From assembly GCA_030627145.1 (NCBI GenBank), contig DAOUSQ010000043.1, positions 1-7,594 of the forward strand: a DNA stretch of 7,594 bases, given 5' to 3'. This document shows, one piece after another, positions 5,322 to 7,594 of this stretch. The stretch comes from Syntrophomonadaceae bacterium. GTDB lineage: Bacteria; Bacillota_B; Syntrophomonadia; Syntrophomonadales; Syntrophomonadaceae. The translations under genes were made by a program, and so were the position numbers. The notes below the pieces were generated by a model. That model ran no database searches and had not been told where the DNA came from. It worked only from the letters and a program-made list of their open reading frames with translations. Position 1 is the stretch's first letter, and each line of letters opens with the position of its first letter.

Positions 5322-6563
5322 TTATAATCTTGAAATATGTGCCCCCAGGGAATTTAACTTATTCATTATATTTTCATAACCGCGATCTATATGCTCACTA
5401 TTATATACAATACTCGGTCCCCTGGCCATAAGACCTACAATCAGAAGTGCGTCCCCTACACGCAAATCTGTTGCCCTTACATTTGCTTCACTGAGTTCGT
5501 TTACTCCTTTGATAATCGCTGTCCTACTTTCAGTCTTAATATTTGCTCCCATACGTAAAAGCTCTTGAACATGCATAAAACGATTTTTAAAAACAGATTC
5601 GGTAATTACACTGCTACCTTTTCCATAACTTAAATACGCCATGAACTGCGCCTGCATATCTGTTGGAAATCCCGGATAAGGTAATGTCTTTATATAGACT
5701 GGTTTTATTTCCCTATTTCTCGTTACCCGTACCTTATTTTTATATTCCTCTACTTCAGCACCACTTTCAATTAACTTTGCTGTAATCGCTTTTAGGTGTT
5801 CACTTACAACATTTTCCACCAGCACATCACCTGCTGTTGCTACCGCCGCTACCATATAGGTTCCTGCCTCTATTCTATCAGGAATCGAAGTATAATTACT
5901 TGAACCCAGCTTGTTTACGCCTTCGATTTTTATTATATTAGTTCCAGCTCCACTGATTTTCCCTCCCATACTATTTATAAAGTTAGCCATATCAACCACT
6001 TCCGGCTCTAATGCAGCATTTTCAATATAAGTTGTTCCTTCTGCCAAAGCAGCTACCATTATTATGTTTTCTGTAGCCCCAACACTGGAAAAATCTAGAT
6101 ATATATGAGTTCCCCTTAATCTTGCAGCTCGAGCAATAACATCACCAGAAGACAACTTTATTTCACTTCCCAGGGCCTGGAAGCCTTTTAAATGTAAATC
6201 AATCGGGCGATTTCCTATAGCACAACCTCCTGGTAATGATATTCTTACTTTACCTTTTTTAGCCAATAATGGCCCCATTACCAGAAATGATGCTCTTATT
6301 TGTCGTACCAAATCATAAGGCGGATGTGTATTAGTCTCTTGTGCAATCAACACTAATGACTTATTTACTCGTTTAACCTTAACTCCTAATTCCTTAATAA
6401 GTTCAATTATAATAAATACATCTCGTATTTCAGGAATATTATTAATAACTATTTTCCTCTCACTTAACAGGGAAGCTGCTAAAATTGGTAATATTGCATT
6501 TTTCGATGAACTTACTTCTACTGTACCTTTTAAAGTTGACTGACCTTTTATTACCATTTCCAA
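5322..6563 (-). CDS. murA: MurA, UDP-N-acetylglucosamine 1-carboxyvinyltransferase
   Basis: MurA catalyses the first committed step of peptidoglycan synthesis, moving enolpyruvate from PEP to UDP-GlcNAc in the cytoplasm; it is the fosfomycin target. The 413-aa protein has the substrate-binding K21-N22 (SSSKNAILP, 18-26), R90 in RQIRASFLVMGPL (87-99) and the catalytic-loop Cys114 in LPGGCAIGNRP (110-120). It also has VGATENIIMVAALAEG (161-176), IPDRIEAGTYM (227-237), the catalytic-base D302 in PGFPTDMQAQ (297-306), and R394 in HIDRGYE (391-397). Cys at 114 predicts fosfomycin sensitivity of the enzyme. GAGGTGA 10 nt upstream supports the TTG at 6563; the ATG two codons later is too far from it. 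The position between ywmB and spoIID matches B. subtilis murAA. Two family-atypical spots are SSSK in place of the usual GAK and DLRVGDAL in place of DLRAGAAL. Confidence 0.97.
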   Translation of the reverse strand: MEMVIKGQSTLKGTVEVSSSKNAILPILAASLLSERKIVINNIPEIRDVFIIIELIKELGVKVKRVNKSLVLIAQETNTHPPYDLVRQIRASFLVMGPLLAKKGKVRISLPGGCAIGNRPIDLHLKGFQALGSEIKLSSGDVIARAARLRGTHIYLDFSSVGATENIIMVAALAEGTTYIENAALEPEVVDMANFINSMGGKISGAGTNIIKIEGVNKLGSSNYTSIPDRIEAGTYMVAAVATAGDVLVENVVSEHLKAITAKLIESGAEVEEYKNKVRVTRNREIKPVYIKTLPYPGFPTDMQAQFMAYLSYGKGSSVITESVFKNRFMHVQELLRMGANIKTESRTAIIKGVNELSEANVRATDLRVGDALLIVGLMARGPSIVYNSEHIDRGYENIMNKLNSLGAHISRL

Positions 6564-6573
6564 GGCTATAATA

Positions 6574-6580
6574 TCACCTC
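6574..6580 (-). promoter_or_regulatory. murA ribosome binding site favouring a TTG start
   Basis: GAGGTGA lies 10 nt before TTG (6563) but 16 nt before the next ATG (6557). An 8-bp hairpin (6583-6605) ends only 2 nt before it, so RNA folding could influence access. Confidence 0.6.
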
Positions 6581-6582
6581 AC

Positions 6583-6605
6583 TGATAAGGAACAATACCT
6601 TATCA
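6583..6605 (-). repeat. Hairpin abutting the murA ribosome binding site
   Basis: TGATAAGG (6583-6590) and CCTTATCA (6598-6605) form a perfect 8-bp stem with a 7-nt loop in the ywmB-murA gap. It is not followed by a U-run. It may modulate murA translation or be incidental. Confidence 0.5.
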
Positions 6606-6613
6606 AATGAAAT

Positions 6614-6651
6614 GCTCTATCAATTAAAATATTTTTCTATATTGATAGGGC
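6614..6651 (-). terminator. Hairpin after ywmB, weak terminator or attenuator
   Basis: CTATCAAT (6617-6624) and ATTGATAG (6641-6648) pair perfectly around a 16-nt loop and extend by GC/GC pairs across one mismatch. It follows the ywmB stop by about 10 bp. The downstream minus-strand ATTTCATTTG is a poor U-tract, so termination, if any, would be partial. Confidence 0.4.
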
Positions 6652-6661
6652 TTTATTGCTA

Positions 6662-7405
6662 CTAATAATTACCTAAAATTAAGGGTGTCCCTATATAAAC
6701 ATACGTTTTTTTCTCTTTTTCGTTTATTCTGACAGCTACTTGAATATTATATTTTTTTCCTTCAATCCTTATATAAGGATTTATTTTTTCAATTACATTG
6801 CTATATGCCGTTGCACTGGTTATTTTCCCATTTTTATAGGTTTCTATTTTTTTTGCTTCTAGTTTTTTCAAAACAACATTTACTATTTCTTCCTGGGATT
6901 CATATTCAATAATATTGTTTATTGTCCCTGTATATAGAAAGTAAATGTTCCATTTCACCCCAGGCGTATCGTTCAAAGTTTGAGCGTATTCATAAAATTG
7001 GTTATTTTTTTGTGAAGACAGGAAACTTAAAATATAATATGTTTCTTTTAATTTCCAATTTGATTTTAATATAAGGTTGTAAGCTTCATTCCCATTTTCA
7101 ATTTCATATCGTAAAATAATCTCCTGCTTATCACTTGTATGAATGAGTTTTTTTGTATCTACTGGTAAGTTAAGGCTATTAAGGATTTTAATCATATTTT
7201 GATCCAGTTCTTCTAAAGAGGAAACTGTTTTTATTTTTGCCCAACAATCCATACGAGATTCCAGAGAATTTGCACCGATAGATGCAAAAGATAGGTAATA
7301 TGGTGACTGGTTTTCAAGTTTCTTTCCTAAACTATACTCAATACTATAATTCCCAATAGAACATAAAAAGGCAAAAATAATGATATACATAAGAATATCT
7401 TTCAA
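6662..7405 (-). CDS. ywmB: YwmB-family exported protein of unknown function
   Basis: The 247-aa product belongs to the YwmB family of Firmicutes, whose function is not established. An N-terminal hydrophobic segment (about 4-17) suggests a signal peptide or anchor, so the rest should be outside the cytoplasm. Sequence likeness to B. subtilis YwmB is low overall. The C-terminal pattern is clear: SATAYS (197-202), YNIQVAVRI (218-226) and YVYIGTPLILGNY (235-247) match the Bacillus SISAF, NLQIALR and VTVGTPIVTTEY segments. The place directly before murA and spoIID agrees. GGGGAGGA (7413-7420) stands 7 nt before TTG at 7405, which decides that start over the ATG at 7390. The low conservation and lysine-rich, AT-rich codons are ordinary for this family. 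Confidence 0.85.
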   Translation of the reverse strand: MKDILMYIIIFAFLCSIGNYSIEYSLGKKLENQSPYYLSFASIGANSLESRMDCWAKIKTVSSLEELDQNMIKILNSLNLPVDTKKLIHTSDKQEIILRYEIENGNEAYNLILKSNWKLKETYYILSFLSSQKNNQFYEYAQTLNDTPGVKWNIYFLYTGTINNIIEYESQEEIVNVVLKKLEAKKIETYKNGKITSATAYSNVIEKINPYIRIEGKKYNIQVAVRINEKEKKTYVYIGTPLILGNY

Positions 7406-7412
7406 AATTATA

Positions 7413-7420
7413 TCCTCCCC
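7413..7420 (-). promoter_or_regulatory. ywmB ribosome binding site deciding a TTG start
   Basis: GGGGAGGA lies 7 nt before TTG (7405). The first in-frame ATG is 15 nt further on, too far for this site. Confidence 0.75.
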
Positions 7421-7517
7421 ATGTTTTGCATATCAAAATTCTTACCATAGTGATAAGCATTTATTCAATAAACATGGAAGAAGTTTCTATATTAAATCTG
7501 TTTTAAAAAATATATAA
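7421..7517. other. AT-rich spacer between intron and ywmB
   Basis: This short spacer contains the 3' exon of the intron, which begins with a U-rich stretch that could be the tail of an upstream gene's terminator. I see no convincing promoter: the nearest -35-like TTGAAT has no well-spaced -10. No open frame of note. Confidence 0.5.
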
Positions 7518-7594
7518 ATCGAGTAGGGTAATGCTGCAGTAGCTTGCTGCAGCATCATCCCTCTCACAGAACCGTACGTACGGGCCTCGTATAC
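7518..7594 (-). mobile_element. Group II intron, 3' end only (domains V and VI), cut by right edge
   Basis: Read on the minus strand, 7594-7569 carries the 3' part of a domain V, ending CGTACGTACGGTTC as in bacterial group II introns of the class C type. Then comes TGTGAGAGGG and a domain VI hairpin, ATGCTGCAG (7547-7555) with CTGCAGCAT (7532-7540), closed further by GGG/CCC. The RNA then ends CUACUCGAU, giving a 3' splice site after 7518 (the AY ending usual for these introns). The 3' exon starts TTTATATATTTTTT, U-rich as expected for class C introns, which insert just after terminator hairpins. The 5' part and any reverse transcriptase (LtrA-like) gene lie beyond the right edge. Class assignment is from memory of domain V sequences. 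Confidence 0.85.

Noticed and set aside
6541..6580. TATTAT sequence as a -10 element directly before murA
   Set aside because: Transcription would start at or inside the start codon, and the region is better explained as the ribosome binding site and spacer.

Overview
The window is AT-rich, and every protein gene is read from the minus strand, so the genes are described here from high to low coordinate. The content points to an endospore-forming, low-GC Firmicute, most likely of the class Clostridia. It carries a YwmB-like protein, MurA, SpoIID, SpoIIID and Mbl, the order known around B. subtilis ywmB-murAA-spoIID and spoIIID-mbl, and then the CtsR-McsA-McsB heat-shock module. I cannot name the genus from the sequence alone.

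Right part (7594-5271): the edge holds the 3' end (end of domain V, domain VI and 3' splice site) of a minus-strand group II intron that continues outside the window. About 110 bp of AT-rich 3' exon follow, then a YwmB-family exported protein (ywmB) and UDP-GlcNAc enolpyruvyl transferase (murA). ywmB, murA and spoIID all have a TTG as their best-placed or furthest-upstream start. Hairpins separate ywmB from murA and murA from spoIID.

Middle part (5264-2029): spoIID (engulfment cell-wall hydrolase), spoIIID (mother-cell transcription factor), mbl (actin-like cell-shape protein) and tagA (WecG/TagA/CpsF glycosyltransferase) lie close together. spoIIQ, often found between spoIID and spoIIID, is missing here. 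tagA sits 6 bp after mbl, where B. subtilis has flagellar genes. A branched hairpin followed by eight U residues ends this unit.

Intergenic part (2028-1548): about 480 bp without a convincing protein gene but dense in signals. These are a good sigma-A-type promoter just past the tagA terminator, two oppositely oriented arrays of degenerate 7-nt repeats around a small hairpin, a possible plus-strand promoter, and two promoter/CtsR-box modules 84 bp apart. The proximal CtsR box matches the consensus exactly and lies between the promoter and the ctsR ribosome binding site.

Left part (1547-1): ctsR, mcsA and mcsB form a tight operon. mcsB runs off the left edge after 191 codons; clpC would be expected next. 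CtsR represses class III heat-shock genes, McsA activates the protein-arginine kinase McsB, and McsB in turn inactivates CtsR or marks proteins for ClpCP.

Most of the window is conserved Firmicute core genome. The least explained part is the ctsR upstream region with its inverted heptamer arrays. No clearly new multi-gene system is visible.
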